Positions 18,333 to 30,689 of a DNA stretch of 64,000 bases are shown here, piece after piece. The stretch lies in contig NZ_CP032694.1 in the NCBI RefSeq assembly GCF_003627755.1, forward strand, positions 3,501-67,500, read 5' to 3'. Source of the stretch: Rhizobium jaguaris (GTDB lineage: Bacteria > Pseudomonadota > Alphaproteobacteria > Rhizobiales > Rhizobiaceae). The notes beneath the pieces were generated by a model. The model was not told the origin of the DNA and did no database searches. It saw only the letters and a list, made by a program, of their open reading frames with translations. The translations under genes and the position numbers were made by a program. The first letter of the stretch is position 1, and each line of letters begins with the position of its first letter.

Positions 18333-19003
18333 ATGAACCCCGATATCAAAATTTGTGGTCTGAAGACGCCGGAAGCGGTGGATCGTGCTCTTGAGCGCGG
18401 CGCTACCCATGTCGGCTTCATTTTCTTTGAAAAGAGCCCGCGCTATATCGAGCCCGACATGGCCGGCCAGTTGGCGGAACGTGCTCGTGGCAAGGCTAAG
18501 ATCGTTGCCGTGACGGTCAATCCCAGCAATGACGATTTGGATGAGATCATCTCGCTGGTGCGCCCGGATATGCTGCAGCTCCATGGCAATGAAAGCCCGG
18601 AGCGTGTGCTGACCATCAAAGCGGTCTATAATGTGCCCGTTATGAAGGCCATGGCGGTGCGCACCGCCGACGATCTGAAGCGGGTGGAATCCTATATCGG
18701 CATCGTCGACCGTTTCCTGTTCGACGCCAAGCCGCCTGTTGGTTCGGAGCTGCCGGGCGGAAACGGCGTGTCCTTCGATTGGAGCCTGATGAGCTGGCTC
18801 GACGATCGGGTGGACTACATGCTGTCGGGCGGCGTGAACAAGGACAATGTCGCTCAGGCACTGGCATCTACCAAGGCCACGGGCATCGATCTTTCCTCCG
18901 CCCTCGAAAGCGCGCCGGGCGTGAAGGATCTGAACAAGATTGACCAGTTTTTCGACGCTTTTGCAGAAGCATGCCTGCCGGAACCGGCAGCAGGGAGTAG
19001 AGA

Positions 19004-19007
<4 letters not shown>
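18333..19007 (+). CDS. trpF: Phosphoribosylanthranilate isomerase
   Basis: TrpF catalyses the Amadori rearrangement of N-(5-phosphoribosyl)anthranilate to CdRP, the third step of tryptophan synthesis. The 224-aa TIM barrel begins [14 protein letters not shown] with the catalytic Cys (residue 8). It has [11 protein letters not shown] near 34, [10 protein letters not shown] near 88, the general-acid Asp in RFLFDAKPP near 131, and the phosphate loop region [10 protein letters not shown] near 170. ATG 18333 matches the family start; the frame is open upstream to 18120 but that region is intergenic. Its stop overlaps the trpB GTG by 4 bp. The 203 bp before it hold no recognisable leader peptide with Trp codons. 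Confidence 0.95.
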
Positions 19008-20218
<1,211 letters not shown>

Positions 20219-20226
20219 GTTAGATT

Positions 20227-21066
20227 ATGACCGCACGTATGGACAAACGCTTCGCCGCTCTGAAGGCCGAAGGCCGCCCGGCGCTCGTCACCTATTTCAT
20301 GGGCGGCGATCCCGACTACGAGACCTCGCTCGGCATCATGAAGGCACTGCCTGAAGCCGGCGCCGACGTCATCGAACTGGGCATGCCTTTCTCCGATCCC
20401 ATGGCTGACGGCCCCGCGATCCAGCTTGCCGGCCAGCGTGCCTTGAAGGCGGGCCAGACGCTCAAGAAGACGCTGCAGCTCGCGACCGATTTCCGTAAGA
20501 CGGATAGCGACACGCCGATCGTGATGATGGGTTACTACAATCCGATCTATATCTACGGCGTCGAGAAATTCCTCGAGGATGCACTTGCCGCCGGGATCGA
20601 CGGCCTGATCGTCGTCGACCTGCCGCCGGAAATGGATGATGAGCTCTGCATTCCCGCAATCCGCAAGGGCATCAATTTCATCCGCCTGGCGACGCCGACC
20701 ACCGACGACAAGCGCCTGCCGACCGTGCTCAACAACACGTCCGGCTTCGTCTACTATGTCTCGATGAACGGCATCACCGGTTCGGCCCTGCCGGACCCGT
20801 CGCTCGTCTCGGGCGCCGTCAAGCGCATCAAGCAGCATACGGACCTGCCGGTCTGCGTCGGCTTCGGCGTCAAGACGGCCGAGCATGCCAAGCTGATCGG
20901 TGCTTCCGCCGACGGTGTTGTCGTGGGCACGGCAATCGTCAACCAGATCGCCACCAGCCTGACCAAGGACGGCAAGGCGAGTGCGGACACTATCCAGGCC
21001 GTCGCGACGCTGGTGCGCGGCCTGTCGACGGGAACGCGTTCGGCGCGCCTTGTTGCTGCCGAATAG
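20227..21066 (+). CDS. trpA: Tryptophan synthase alpha chain
   Basis: TrpA splits indole-3-glycerol phosphate and channels indole to TrpB. The 279-aa TIM barrel has the catalytic Glu in [16 protein letters not shown] (near residue 50) and the Asp in that same loop (near 61). [12 protein letters not shown] lies near 103, DLPPEMDDE near 131 and the phosphate-binding [10 protein letters not shown] near 215. It follows trpB by 8 bp and completes a trpFBA unit, the usual split of trp genes in alphaproteobacteria, with trpE, trpG, trpD and trpC elsewhere. A 111-bp gap separates it from accD. Confidence 0.98.
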   Translation: MTARMDKRFAALKAEGRPALVTYFMGGDPDYETSLGIMKALPEAGADVIELGMPFSDPMADGPAIQLAGQRALKAGQTLKKTLQLATDFRKTDSDTPIVMMGYYNPIYIYGVEKFLEDALAAGIDGLIVVDLPPEMDDELCIPAIRKGINFIRLATPTTDDKRLPTVLNNTSGFVYYVSMNGITGSALPDPSLVSGAVKRIKQHTDLPVCVGFGVKTAEHAKLIGASADGVVVGTAIVNQIATSLTKDGKASADTIQAVATLVRGLSTGTRSARLVAAE

Positions 21067-21177
21067 TTTTCCCACATAGGCAAAGGTCTTCAATCGGGAG
21101 CCGGTTGAAGAAATGGCCTGTGCGCATTAGGTGTCGACTACGATATCGGTTAATTCAGTCGATCAGGAGTTTTCGAA

Positions 21178-22089
21178 TTGAACTGGATCACGAATTACGT
21201 CCGCCCGCGGATCAATTCCATGCTGGGCCGTCGCGAAGTGCCGGAGAATCTCTGGATCAAGTGCCCGGAGACCGGTGAGATGGTCTTCCACAAGGACCTG
21301 GAAGACAACAAGTGGGTTATTCCCGCCTCCGGTTTCCACATGAAGATGCCGGCCAAGGCTCGCCTTGCCGATCTCTTCGACAACGGAGAATATGAAGCCC
21401 TGCCGCAGCCGAAGGTCGCGCAGGACCCGCTGAAGTTCCGCGATTCGAAGAAATATACCGACCGCCTGAAGGACAGCCGCGTCAAGACGGAGCAGGAAGA
21501 CACGATTCTCGCCGGCGTCGGCAAGGTTCGAGGCTTGAAGCTCGTCGCCGTCGTCCATGAATTCAATTTCATGGGCGGCTCGCTCGGCATTGCCGCAGGC
21601 GAGGCGATCGTCAAGGCGTTCGAACGCGCCATCGCCGAAAAGTGCCCGCTGGTCATGTTCCCGGCGTCGGGCGGCGCGCGCATGCAGGAAGGCATTCTCT
21701 CCTTGATGCAACTGCCGCGCACGACGGTCGCCGTCGACATGCTGAAGGAAGCCGGTCAGCCCTATATCGTCGTATTGACCAACCCGACGACGGGCGGCGT
21801 CACCGCTTCCTACGCCATGCTCGGCGATATTCATCTTGCGGAGCCGGGTGCGGAAATCTGCTTTGCCGGCAAGCGCGTCATCGAACAGACGATCCGCGAA
21901 AAGCTGCCGGAAGGCTTCCAGACGTCGGAATATCTGCTCGAGCACGGTATGGTCGATATGGTCGTCAAACGCCATGATATCCCCGATACCTTGGCTACGC
22001 TTCTGAAGATCCTGACCAAGAAGCCGGCGAATGACGTGTCGGCAAAGGACTTGAACGGAGCGGCGCTGCCGATGGTGGCAAGAGCCTAA
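21178..22089 (+). CDS. accD: Acetyl-CoA carboxylase carboxyltransferase subunit beta
   Basis: AccD with AccA transfers the carboxyl group from biotin to acetyl-CoA, the first step of fatty acid synthesis. The 303-aa product has the crotonase-like carboxyltransferase core with [13 protein letters not shown] near residue 125, [12 protein letters not shown] near 155 and [15 protein letters not shown] near 198. The start codon is TTG (21178), supported by AGGAG 8 bp upstream. The N-terminal zinc ribbon, four Cys in E. coli, retains only one (WIKCPETGE, Cys29); the others are replaced (VIPASGFHM). Rhizobial AccD sequences I know share this loss. The trpA-accD-folC order is conserved in rhizobia. 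Confidence 0.96.
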   Translation: MNWITNYVRPRINSMLGRREVPENLWIKCPETGEMVFHKDLEDNKWVIPASGFHMKMPAKARLADLFDNGEYEALPQPKVAQDPLKFRDSKKYTDRLKDSRVKTEQEDTILAGVGKVRGLKLVAVVHEFNFMGGSLGIAAGEAIVKAFERAIAEKCPLVMFPASGGARMQEGILSLMQLPRTTVAVDMLKEAGQPYIVVLTNPTTGGVTASYAMLGDIHLAEPGAEICFAGKRVIEQTIREKLPEGFQTSEYLLEHGMVDMVVKRHDIPDTLATLLKILTKKPANDVSAKDLNGAALPMVARA

Positions 22090-22122
22090 CCTAAACGGAT
22101 GGCCGGAAGGCGGAGGTGCGGG

Positions 22123-23475
22123 ATGACAGCCATGGATCAATCCGCAGTAAGCGAGGCAGCACGGGAAATCGACAAGCTGATGGGACTGCATCCCAAAGGC
22201 TTCGATCTCTCGCTGGATAGAATCACCCGGCTGCTCGACATCCTCGGCAATCCGCATAAGAAGCTGCCGCCGGTGATCCATGTCGCCGGTACCAACGGCA
22301 AGGGCTCGGTGACGGCCTTCAGCCGTGCGCTCCTGGAAGCAGGTGGCTATAGCGTGCACGTCCATACGTCGCCGCATCTCGTCAATTGGCATGAGCGCTA
22401 CCGCATGGGTGTCAAGGGCGGTCGCGGCGAGCTTGTCGACGATGCGATCTTCGCCGACGTGCTCCGGCGCATTGCCGATGCCAATGCTGGCCAGAAGATC
22501 ACGGTATTCGAGATTTTAACCGCCGCCACCTTCATCCTGTTTGCCGAGCATCCGGCCGATGCCGCGATCATCGAAGTCGGCCTCGGTGGTCGTTTTGATG
22601 CCACCAACGTCATTTCCGATCCCGCTGTCTCGGTGATCATGCCGATCTCGCTCGATCACCAGCCGTATCTTGGCGACCGCGTCGAGCTGATAGCGGCCGA
22701 GAAGGCGGGGATCATGAAAGCCGGCCGTCCCGTCGTCATTGGTCATCAGGAATATGATGCGGCCCTGGATGTACTGATATCGACCGCCGAGCGGCTGCGC
22801 TGCCCGACGGCGGTTTTCGGCCAGGATTTTTCCGCCCATGAGGAATATGGCCGGCTGGTTTATCAAGATGAGTTCGGTCTTGCCGATCTGCCCTTGCCGC
22901 GCCTGCCGGGCCGGCATCAATATGCCAATGCTGCTGCCGCCATCCGCGCCGTCAAGGCTGCGGGTTTTGCCGTCACCGAGGCGATGATGGAAAAGGCGAT
23001 GATCTCGGTCGAATGGCCGGGCCGCCTGCAGCGTCTGACGGAGGGCAATTTGTTGCCCCATGCGCCGGAAGGCGGCGAGATCTGGGTCGATGGCGGCCAC
23101 AATCCCGGCGCAGGCGAGGTCATTGCCGAAGCCATGGCGAATTTCGAGGAGCGTCAGCCGCGGCCTCTGTTCCTGATTACCGGCATGATCAACACCAAGG
23201 ACCCAGTCGGCTATTTCAAGGCATTCACCGGCTTGGCGGAAAAGGTCTACTGCGTGCCGATCCGTGGCACCGACTCGATGATCGACCCTGTGGTTTTGGC
23301 AAATGCGGCTTACGATGCCGGCCTGGTGGCGGAGCCGATGTCGACTGTCGGCCAGGCGTTGGATGCGATCAAAGAATTGACCGTGCCCGATTTGCCCGCC
23401 CCGCGCATCCTGATTGGCGGCTCGCTTTATCTGGTCGGCGATGTCCTTGCCGATAACGGCACGCCGCCGAAGTAA
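22123..23475 (+). CDS. folC: Bifunctional folylpolyglutamate synthase/dihydrofolate synthase
   Basis: FolC joins dihydropteroate with glutamate and then adds further glutamates to folates. The 450-aa product shows the Mur-ligase-like ATP site HVAGTNGKGSVTAF near residue 47. HTSPHLVNWHERYRM follows near 76, EVGLGGRFDATNV near 145, and the C-terminal domain contains WVDGGHNPGAGEV near 317. ATG 22123 is chosen because GGAGG lies 6 bp upstream; the frame opens earlier at 22099 without a site. It ends the trpFBA-accD-folC run and faces trxA across a shared terminator. Confidence 0.95.
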   Translation: MTAMDQSAVSEAAREIDKLMGLHPKGFDLSLDRITRLLDILGNPHKKLPPVIHVAGTNGKGSVTAFSRALLEAGGYSVHVHTSPHLVNWHERYRMGVKGGRGELVDDAIFADVLRRIADANAGQKITVFEILTAATFILFAEHPADAAIIEVGLGGRFDATNVISDPAVSVIMPISLDHQPYLGDRVELIAAEKAGIMKAGRPVVIGHQEYDAALDVLISTAERLRCPTAVFGQDFSAHEEYGRLVYQDEFGLADLPLPRLPGRHQYANAAAAIRAVKAAGFAVTEAMMEKAMISVEWPGRLQRLTEGNLLPHAPEGGEIWVDGGHNPGAGEVIAEAMANFEERQPRPLFLITGMINTKDPVGYFKAFTGLAEKVYCVPIRGTDSMIDPVVLANAAYDAGLVAEPMSTVGQALDAIKELTVPDLPAPRILIGGSLYLVGDVLADNGTPPK

Positions 23476-23489
23476 CAAATCCAGCCAAC

Positions 23490-23518
23490 AAAAAGCCCGG
23501 TACGAAACCGGGCTTTTT
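23490..23518. terminator. Bidirectional terminator between folC and trxA
   Basis: A 12-bp perfect stem (AAAAAGCCCGGT/ACCGGGCTTTTT) with a 5-nt ACGAA loop serves both converging transcripts. Confidence 0.9.
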
Positions 23519-23539
23519 GGTAAATACAGTCGATACCGA

Positions 23540-23860
23540 TTAGGCGGCGCTGGAAATCCAGTTCTGCAGGGCGGTCTTGGGGGCGGCGCCAACCTTGATG
23601 TCGGCAACTTCGCCAGCCTTGAACATAGCAAGCGTCGGGATCGAGCGAACGCCGAACTGGGCAGCCAGTTCTGGGTTTTCATCGATGTTGAGCTTGGCAA
23701 CCTTCACCTTGCCTTCGAACTGTACAGCGAGCTCTTCGAGAGCCGGGGCGATCATTTTGCACGGACCGCACCATTCGGCCCAAAAATCAACGACGACAGG
23801 CTCTGCGGATTGCAGGACTTCAGATGCGAAGTTGGAGGTATCGACTTTCACGGTAGCCAT
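23540..23860 (-). CDS. trxA: Thioredoxin
   Basis: This is a cytosolic disulfide reductase (106 aa), the classical Trx size. The active site [13 protein letters not shown] lies near residue 28-40, the cis-Pro loop RSIPTL near 73, and the Asp26-equivalent is in [12 protein letters not shown] 23860 with a GGAGC site matches the family start; the open frame goes on to 24025 but overlaps the addA end. It is the last gene of the addB-addA-trxA minus-strand run, 74 bp after addA. Confidence 0.97.
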   Translation of the reverse strand: MATVKVDTSNFASEVLQSAEPVVVDFWAEWCGPCKMIAPALEELAVQFEGKVKVAKLNIDENPELAAQFGVRSIPTLAMFKAGEVADIKVGAAPKTALQNWISSAA

Positions 23861-23934
23861 AGGCTGCTCCTTACCAGGATTTGCGGTTGCTAGATATGTG
23901 ATGGTGCGGTGCCCAGAATTCAATATTTGGTATT

Positions 23935-26900
23935 TCACTTTGTCTTGAGCTCCGCAAGCGCCAATGCGAGCACCTCCACGGACAGGGTATGGATCGAGGC
24001 ATTCTCGGTATAGACGAGCACGCAATCGATGCGTTTGCCGGGATAGAGCGGCGAAAGGATCTCGCGATAGATGGCAAGCTGTGCCCGGTGGGCGAAAGGA
24101 ATCTCCTCAACAGCGCGTGGCGGTACCCGATTCGTCTTGTAATCTAGGATGACAACGCGATCGTCGAGCACTGTCAGCCGGTCGATGCGGCCGGAGACCG
24201 CATAATTCTGATCGCCGAGCGACAGCGTGCCCATGATCGAGACTTCCGCCTGGGCATGGGCGCTGAAAACGCCTTGCAGCTCCGGGTGCGACAGCAGCGC
24301 CAATACGGAGTTTATCAGTGCTTCGCGTTCGGCCTGCGGCCAGAAGCGTGCGGCTCGCTCGGCATAGCGCCGCGCCGCATCGGCGCGATCCGCCGGCGCG
24401 ATCTCCGGCAATGACTGCAGCATGCGGTGGATGAAGCGGCCTTTTTCCAGAGAGCGGTCCGATTTGGTCTTTTCGCTGAACAGCGGTGACGTAACGAGCA
24501 GATTGTCAGCCTCGTCATCGATGATCGTGCCGGCCCCGGAAGGACTGAGCGGCCGGGGCAGGTTTCGCTGCGGCGGCAGCGGCCGGCTGAGTCCGGCCGG
24601 CAACGCTCGCCGATCCACGGCCGTTTCCGCCTGCTTCATGCGCTCGAAACTGCGCTCGACCGGGGTGACACGCCAGCTCAACCCCTGCCATTCGCCGTCC
24701 GGTCCGGCGAAACTGACCGGCTTGCAACGTTCGCCATCCTGCCTTAGCGCCGCAGAAATCATGGCATGCCACGTATCGGCGTTTTCACGGATGCCGCGAT
24801 AGCCGCAGATGATCAGCTGGTCGGCGGCACGTGTCATGCCGACATAGAGAAGGCGGCGATATTCCTCTTCCGCCAGGCCTTGAAGCCTGGTGGCGTCGGC
24901 CAGCGTCAGCGAATTGGAAAGCGCCGAGACCGGCACCCATACCGGCAGCGGAATTTCGTTCCTGCCGGTCTCGATCAGCCGCAACTTCGGCAGATGCGTA
25001 TGGGTAAAGGCCTTGCCGCCGCCATCAACGAGGAAGACGATCGGCGCTTCCAGGCCCTTGGAGGCATGCACCGTCATGATCCGCACTTCGTTGCGGCCTT
25101 TGTCCTGTTCGCGCTTCACCGTCGGCGCCTCAAGCTCCAGCGTCGAGATGAAGGATTGCAGGCCCGGCAGGCCGGAGGTTTCATGGTCCAGCGTGAAGGT
25201 CAGGAACTCATCGAGGATATCGCTGACTTCGGTGCCGAGTCGCGCAAGAAACTGCCGCCGGCCACCGAAGCTGCCGAGCACCCGTGCGTAGAAGTCATGC
25301 ACGGACAGGCTTTTTGATAGAGCGAGAAAGGTCTTCAGCCTGTCGACCGCATGGTGGAATCGCTCATTGCCGTCATCGGCGAACCGCTGCAGATGGCTCC
25401 AGACGCTTTCATTGTCGTCGCGATAGGCCGCAATGGCGAAAACATCGTCTTCGCCGAGATCGAACAGCGGACTCTTCAGCAGGGCTGAGAGCGACAGATC
25501 ATCTTCCGGCAGCAGCAGGAAACGGCCAAGCGCCAGCAGGTCCTGAATGGCGATGTGGCTTGTCAGCACCAGGCGGTCGGCACCGGCGACGGGAATATTG
25601 TTGCGCCGTTTCAGCGCCCGGGTCAGCGCATTGACGAAGCTGTCACGCTTCCGCACCAGCACGAGGATGTCGCCGGCCTCGATGAAGCGGGCCTTGCCCT
25701 TGTCGATGATCGTCTCACGGCCGATGAGATTGCCGATCGTCTGTGCCATGCGCCGCGCCAGGATCGCTGCCGGCGCGCTTTCCGGCGTTGAATCGAACGG
25801 TGCGGTCCAGTCTTCCTCCTTGGCTAGCGGCTCCGGCGCGATCATGTCCCAGAGATCGACGGCGCCCGGATGGCCGATGCGGCTGGAGCGGTGCACGACG
25901 GGTTCGGCGACGGCGCTGAGCCCTCGGGCATTTTCCGGCGCGGTGAAAACGTGATCGACCGCGGCCAGCACATCGGCGGTCGAGCGGAAGGAGAGCGGCA
26001 GGCGGATCGACGAAAACTGCTGGCCGCTGGTCGCCACGCGCCGCCGCGTCCGGTCACTTTCCTCGGAAAAACGCTCGGGCCGCGCACCTTGGAAAGAATA
26101 GATGGATTGTTTCTCGTCGCCGACCGCGAAGATGGTCCTGAGGGTCGGCCGGGCGCTTTCGCCGGAGAAGAAATCCTCCGCCAGCGACTGGATGACGCTC
26201 CATTGGATAGGACTGGTGTCTTGCGCCTCGTCGACGAGAATATGGTCGATGCCCTGGTCGAGCTTGTAGTGGATCCAGGGCCCGACATCCTTCTTGGTCA
26301 GGAGATCGGCGGTGCGAGTGATCAGGTCTTCGAAATCGAGCTGGCTGCGCCGCTTCTTCAATTCGTCGTAGTCGCGGTTCAATCGATCGGCGAGGGTGAG
26401 CGCCGCGCGGGTGGCGCGATACATCCGCATCAGCTTCAGCTGATCGCGGCAGGCAACGACATGCGCGCGGGCGGCGGCAACGGCGTCGGCTAGCGCGGGT
26501 GCGTCGGCCAGCATCGCCTTGACAAAAAACTGGCTGTCCGATTTCGGCTCGCCCTTGGCGGTCAGCATTACCTTTTCGAGGACCTCCGCGCGGGCGATCG
26601 CGTTGGGTTCGCAGTTGGCGAGGCGCAGCCCATAGGCGATATCCTGCGCCTTCGCCCCGCCCTTGAGATCGGCAAGCGTGAGATAAAGCTCCAGCATAGA
26701 GCCGGAAAGGCCGGGCAGTGGCCAATATTGCTCGGCGATCCCAGCTTCCGTGTCATCGGGAGCAAGACCAAGCTGGGTGCGCAGCGCAGTCTCGATGCCG
26801 CCTTTCCGTTCGGCTTCCTCCGCAAAGCGGCTGATAGCGTTGCGGTTTGCGACGATCTCGCCAAGCAACGTCTCCAGGCCTGATTCGTCGCCGAGATCGA

Positions 26901-27501
26901 GCACATAGGCGAAGGCTTCGGCAAGTTCCGGATTCTGATGCGGTGGCGTCGCGCCCAGCAGCGAGCGGCGGGCGTCATCTAGCAGGGTCGCGGCAGCGCG
27001 ATCGTCGAGAACGGAGAAATGGCCGGCAACATTGGCTTCCAGCGGGAACTGGTGCAGCAGCGCCTCGCAGAAGGCGTGGATCGTCTGGATCTTCAGCCCG
27101 CCGGGCGTTTCCAGCGCCTTGGCGAAGAGGCGGCGCGCCTCGGCAAGTTTGAGGAGACCCGGCTCCGCGCCTTCGATCTCGGCGATCCGTGCCTTCAGCT
27201 CATCGTCTGGCAATGTTGCCCAAGCAGCCAGCCGATCGAAGACGCGGTTCGACATTTCGGAGGCGGCGGCCTTGGTGTAGGTCAGGCAAAGAATGGCTGA
27301 CGGCCGTGCGCCGGCGAGAAGCAGGCGGATGACGCGCTGCGTCAGTACGTGCGTCTTGCCGGAGCCGGCATTGGCCGAAACCCAGGCCGAGCGATCTGGA
27401 TCGGAAGCGATGGATTGCTGGACCGTCGTCCAGCCGATCCAGGCGCCGGCGTCGTCACTGTTGGGCAGAGCAGCCAGGTCGTTGGCGGAAAGATTACTCA
27501 T
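23935..27501 (-). CDS. addA: Double-strand break repair helicase-nuclease AddA
   Basis: AddA is the UvrD-like helicase plus nuclease subunit of AddAB, the RecBCD equivalent that processes DNA ends for RecA. The 1188-aa product carries Walker [13 protein letters not shown] near residue 42 and motif [16 protein letters not shown] near 412. Motif III is [15 protein letters not shown], and motif VI is [13 protein letters not shown] near 890. The C-terminal RecB-like nuclease has [20 protein letters not shown] (Asp, Asp and Lys) near 1130. ATG 27501 overlaps the addB end by 8 bp, with GAGGG upstream; the frame opens earlier inside addB without support. Confidence 0.95.
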   Translation of the reverse strand: MSNLSANDLAALPNSDDAGAWIGWTTVQQSIASDPDRSAWVSANAGSGKTHVLTQRVIRLLLAGARPSAILCLTYTKAAASEMSNRVFDRLAAWATLPDDELKARIAEIEGAEPGLLKLAEARRLFAKALETPGGLKIQTIHAFCEALLHQFPLEANVAGHFSVLDDRAAATLLDDARRSLLGATPPHQNPELAEAFAYVLDLGDESGLETLLGEIVANRNAISRFAEEAERKGGIETALRTQLGLAPDDTEAGIAEQYWPLPGLSGSMLELYLTLADLKGGAKAQDIAYGLRLANCEPNAIARAEVLEKVMLTAKGEPKSDSQFFVKAMLADAPALADAVAAARAHVVACRDQLKLMRMYRATRAALTLADRLNRDYDELKKRRSQLDFEDLITRTADLLTKKDVGPWIHYKLDQGIDHILVDEAQDTSPIQWSVIQSLAEDFFSGESARPTLRTIFAVGDEKQSIYSFQGARPERFSEESDRTRRRVATSGQQFSSIRLPLSFRSTADVLAAVDHVFTAPENARGLSAVAEPVVHRSSRIGHPGAVDLWDMIAPEPLAKEEDWTAPFDSTPESAPAAILARRMAQTIGNLIGRETIIDKGKARFIEAGDILVLVRKRDSFVNALTRALKRRNNIPVAGADRLVLTSHIAIQDLLALGRFLLLPEDDLSLSALLKSPLFDLGEDDVFAIAAYRDDNESVWSHLQRFADDGNERFHHAVDRLKTFLALSKSLSVHDFYARVLGSFGGRRQFLARLGTEVSDILDEFLTFTLDHETSGLPGLQSFISTLELEAPTVKREQDKGRNEVRIMTVHASKGLEAPIVFLVDGGGKAFTHTHLPKLRLIETGRNEIPLPVWVPVSALSNSLTLADATRLQGLAEEEYRRLLYVGMTRAADQLIICGYRGIRENADTWHAMISAALRQDGERCKPVSFAGPDGEWQGLSWRVTPVERSFERMKQAETAVDRRALPAGLSRPLPPQRNLPRPLSPSGAGTIIDDEADNLLVTSPLFSEKTKSDRSLEKGRFIHRMLQSLPEIAPADRADAARRYAERAARFWPQAEREALINSVLALLSHPELQGVFSAHAQAEVSIMGTLSLGDQNYAVSGRIDRLTVLDDRVVILDYKTNRVPPRAVEEIPFAHRAQLAIYREILSPLYPGKRIDCVLVYTENASIHTLSVEVLALALAELKTK

Positions 27502-30500
27502 CGCCAGCGCCCTCCTGCTCGGTTTCCGCCGTCGACCATTCCGAGACGCGGGCGAGGTGATCGTAGTCGCCGCCATATTCGAATTGCTGGGCGGGGATCA
27601 GCCGCGAAGAAAAGCCTTTTTCGCCGGATTGCAGCAGGGCGACGAATTTGACGAGTTGGTCCATCGACTCCTCGGCCAAATCCATAGCCGACTTTGCTTC
27701 CGTCTTCCCGCCACGGCTGGAAAGCTCATTGTTGACCTGATCGGCCCTGAAGCGATCGCCGGGCCGGAGCCGGACATAGAGCAGGTTTTCCGGGGCGAGC
27801 GCGTCGATGTTACGAAAGGCGCCAGCCTTCAGCGCATAGGCTTCCAATGCCAATTGCGGATCGAGCAGTGCACGCGCCTGCGCCGGTGAGGGATTGTAGC
27901 CGGTCTTGTAGTCGATGATATCGGCGGCTCCGTGGCCCTTGAAGTCGATGCGGTCGGCAACGCCGGTCAGCCGGATGCCGATCGGCTCGATCTCGATGCC
28001 GGCCGGCACTTCCGTTGCCGTCCCGCGGATCTCCGGTCGCCGCTCTGCTTCCCAGGCGAGAAAGGTGCGTGCCACTTCGCGGAAACGCGGCCGCCAGACG
28101 CTGTCGATATGAACCGGCAATTGTTCGGCGTCGAAAAGCTCGGCGACGATACGATCCATAGCCAGCGATCCATCCGGCGTCCCGGCGATATGGCCTTCAC
28201 GGATGAAGCGATCGATGATCTTGTGATAGAGCGTGCCGCGCTCGGCCGGGCCGGACTCGCGGTTGAAGGCGGCGATCGGATCGAGCCGCAGGACGCGCCG
28301 CGCGTAGATCGCGTAGGGATCGCGCCGCAGGCGGCCGACCTCGCTAAAGGAGTAGCTTTTCGGCTGCAGCGCGGCAGGTGGTTTCGGTGATGGCCTCAAC
28401 GCCGGCCTCTGGTTTTCGCCCTCGTCGATCATTCCGGCCCAATGACGGTATTGATCGCCGCGTGCCTTCAATTCACTCAGGAATGCCTTGCCGCCCAGCG
28501 CCATCAGCCGTTGCAGCCAGCGGGAGGCCACCGTCGGGGTCGAGCCTTGGCGCAACGCGCGCGAATAGATCAGGTCGCGCGTGCCGTTCGCCATCTCGAA
28601 ATCGTGGGCGAGCTGACCGATGCGCCGCTCTGGCGGTTCCAGACCTATCTCGGTCTTCATCGTGCGGGAGATGAAGGGATTGTTGGCGGTTTGCCCCGGC
28701 CAAGAGCCTTCGTTCAACCCGCCGAGAATCAGCGTATCGACGCTTTGCAAGCGCGCTTCCAACGTGCCGAAGATGAACAGCCGCGGGTGGCTAAGTGCGC
28801 GGGGCTTGACAGCTTGACCGGCCGTGAGTGCAGCCACGATGTCGATCCACTGCGGCCCGTCCGCTTCGAGCTGACCGTCGGTGTCGATGACCTCCTTCAG
28901 CAGGCTTGCCAGCGTATCGCCGGCCTCGCCGGACCAGAGCGCCGCCAGGTTGCCGCGCTCGTCAGCGGCCGCGGCCTCCAAGGCGCGGCCCGTGCGTTCA
29001 GCCCATTCGGAAAGGGTGGGGAGGCTGTCAGCGGCCTGCTGCGAAAGCGCGGATGCCAACGGCTCGCAAGCCAGGGTGACCTGTCGGGCCAATGCGCGTG
29101 CCTGGCCCACGGCGTCCGGAGTTAGGGATTTGCGCCAGTGTGGCGGATGACGGTCCATCGCCTGTTCGGCGAGCTGGCGGTCGAGCAGGGATTCCAGCGT
29201 GCCGATATCGACCTCGGCGATGCCTCCCCTCAAAGCCAAAATCTCCAGTGCGTCGATGCCGGGCTGCAACGCATCCCGGGAAAAGCCGAAGTGGGCGAGG
29301 GGATGCTTGAGCAACGAAACGATTGCGACGGGATCGCCGGGGCGAAGGGTCGCTTCGAGCAGCAATTGCAACAGCGTGCCTTGCGGCGTCGCGGCCAGCG
29401 GCGTCCCGGCCGAATCGTCGGCGATGATGGCGAATCGCGCCAACTCCGCCGTCACGCGCCGGGCCAGATTGCGGTCCGGCGTGATCAGCGCCGCCTGGCT
29501 CTCTCCACCGTTCCGCCCGGGTTTTTCCAGGGCGAGCCGCAAAGCGATGGCGATCGCAGTCGCTTCCTCACGCTCGTTCGCCGCCTCGATCAGGGCGACG
29601 TCGGCAAAGGCTTGTGCGATGGCGCCGGGCGCGAGCGTCTCTTGCCACGCCCCCCAGCCGCTGGTCGCTTTTGCGGGTGCGAGGGCGCGCGACAGGATCT
29701 GCGCCCGCATCTGCATGTTCTCGGACGCTTCGGCAACGGCCTCGACACCGCTCCGGGTCGCGCGCAGCCGCTTCAGCAGCAGCGACAGGCCATATTGCGG
29801 ATGGCTGCGCGTCGTCGGATCGACCCTTGCGCCGGCACTCGTTTCAGGCGCCACCAGCTGCCAGTCCTCTTCCGGCATGCTTAGGTCGAGCCCCGGCAAC
29901 ACGATGACGCCCTGTGGCAGGGAGGCGACGGCTGCAATCAGGTCGGCCGTTGCCGGAACGGAACCGGTGGAGCCGGCGATGATGATCGGGCCGGCATGCT
30001 GCATAGCGGCAATCCGCTGCGCCTCGGCGCGGAGGATGGCGTTACGATGCCGGGCGGGTGAGGATTTGCCGAGTTCCTCCAGCCGCGCCGGCCAGAAGGC
30101 ACTGGCGATCTGCAGGAATTCGGCCGTCAGTTGCCACCAGAGCGCATGGTCTTCAGCGCTGAGATTGGCAAGGTCGTGCCAGTCGCGATCCTCAGTCTCG
30201 ATGGAATCGATGAGTTCCGCGAGGTTGCGCGCCAGCCAGATGGCATCCGCCGGACTCGCCGGAGCGACGAGCGGTGAATCCGAATGGATGTCGCGGACGA
30301 TCTGCGGCAGCTTGTTGCGCCAGGCCAGGATCAGCCGCGCCAGTTCCAGCAGTCTTGCCGTATTGGCAAGCGGCTGCGCCAGATCTGCAGTCGCGGGCAG
30401 GGCCTCTTCGAAATAGCCGCTATCGTCATCGGTCTCGCCAAGCGGGCGGATCACCGGCAGGATGGCCGAGCGGCCACCGAGGAGGTCGACGAACTCCGAG

Positions 30501-30685
30501 CGCAGCACGCGCGCCGCACGCCTTGTCGGCAGGAAGATGGTGACCTTAGCGAGCGACAGCGGATCGGCGGGATCGTGGCGAAAATGCTCGCTCAGCCGGC
30601 CGTCGCAGAGGGCGCCAGCAAGGGTCTTCAGGAAAGGCAGGCCCGCCGGGATCGTCAGAATGCGTTGCCGGTGCCCGCCCGTCAT
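27494..30685 (-). CDS. addB: Double-strand break repair protein AddB (alphaproteobacterial type)
   Basis: AddB partners AddA in end resection. The 1063-aa product starts near LTIPAGLPFLKTLAGALC, where a UvrD-type Walker A would be; the GxGKT lysine-threonine signature is absent, so helicase activity is unlikely. It keeps the PTRRAARVL segment and a C-terminal nuclease domain with GVADRIDFKGHGAADIIDYKTG near residue 930. The Cys residues that bind an iron-sulfur cluster in Bacillus AddB are not seen in the SFSEVGRLRRDPYAIYARR region. ATG 30685 lies 4 bp after murU; TTG at 30697 is an alternative. It is coupled to addA. Confidence 0.93.
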   Translation of the reverse strand: MTGGHRQRILTIPAGLPFLKTLAGALCDGRLSEHFRHDPADPLSLAKVTIFLPTRRAARVLRSEFVDLLGGRSAILPVIRPLGETDDDSGYFEEALPATADLAQPLANTARLLELARLILAWRNKLPQIVRDIHSDSPLVAPASPADAIWLARNLAELIDSIETEDRDWHDLANLSAEDHALWWQLTAEFLQIASAFWPARLEELGKSSPARHRNAILRAEAQRIAAMQHAGPIIIAGSTGSVPATADLIAAVASLPQGVIVLPGLDLSMPEEDWQLVAPETSAGARVDPTTRSHPQYGLSLLLKRLRATRSGVEAVAEASENMQMRAQILSRALAPAKATSGWGAWQETLAPGAIAQAFADVALIEAANEREEATAIAIALRLALEKPGRNGGESQAALITPDRNLARRVTAELARFAIIADDSAGTPLAATPQGTLLQLLLEATLRPGDPVAIVSLLKHPLAHFGFSRDALQPGIDALEILALRGGIAEVDIGTLESLLDRQLAEQAMDRHPPHWRKSLTPDAVGQARALARQVTLACEPLASALSQQAADSLPTLSEWAERTGRALEAAAADERGNLAALWSGEAGDTLASLLKEVIDTDGQLEADGPQWIDIVAALTAGQAVKPRALSHPRLFIFGTLEARLQSVDTLILGGLNEGSWPGQTANNPFISRTMKTEIGLEPPERRIGQLAHDFEMANGTRDLIYSRALRQGSTPTVASRWLQRLMALGGKAFLSELKARGDQYRHWAGMIDEGENQRPALRPSPKPPAALQPKSYSFSEVGRLRRDPYAIYARRVLRLDPIAAFNRESGPAERGTLYHKIIDRFIREGHIAGTPDGSLAMDRIVAELFDAEQLPVHIDSVWRPRFREVARTFLAWEAERRPEIRGTATEVPAGIEIEPIGIRLTGVADRIDFKGHGAADIIDYKTGYNPSPAQARALLDPQLALEAYALKAGAFRNIDALAPENLLYVRLRPGDRFRADQVNNELSSRGGKTEAKSAMDLAEESMDQLVKFVALLQSGEKGFSSRLIPAQQFEYGGDYDHLARVSEWSTAETEQEGAGDE

Positions 30686-30689
30686 CCGG

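Noticed and set aside
29199..30416. A 405-codon plus-strand open frame within addB
   Set aside because: Low-complexity Ser/Ala/Arg translation typical of the wrong frame; addB is continuous on the other strand.
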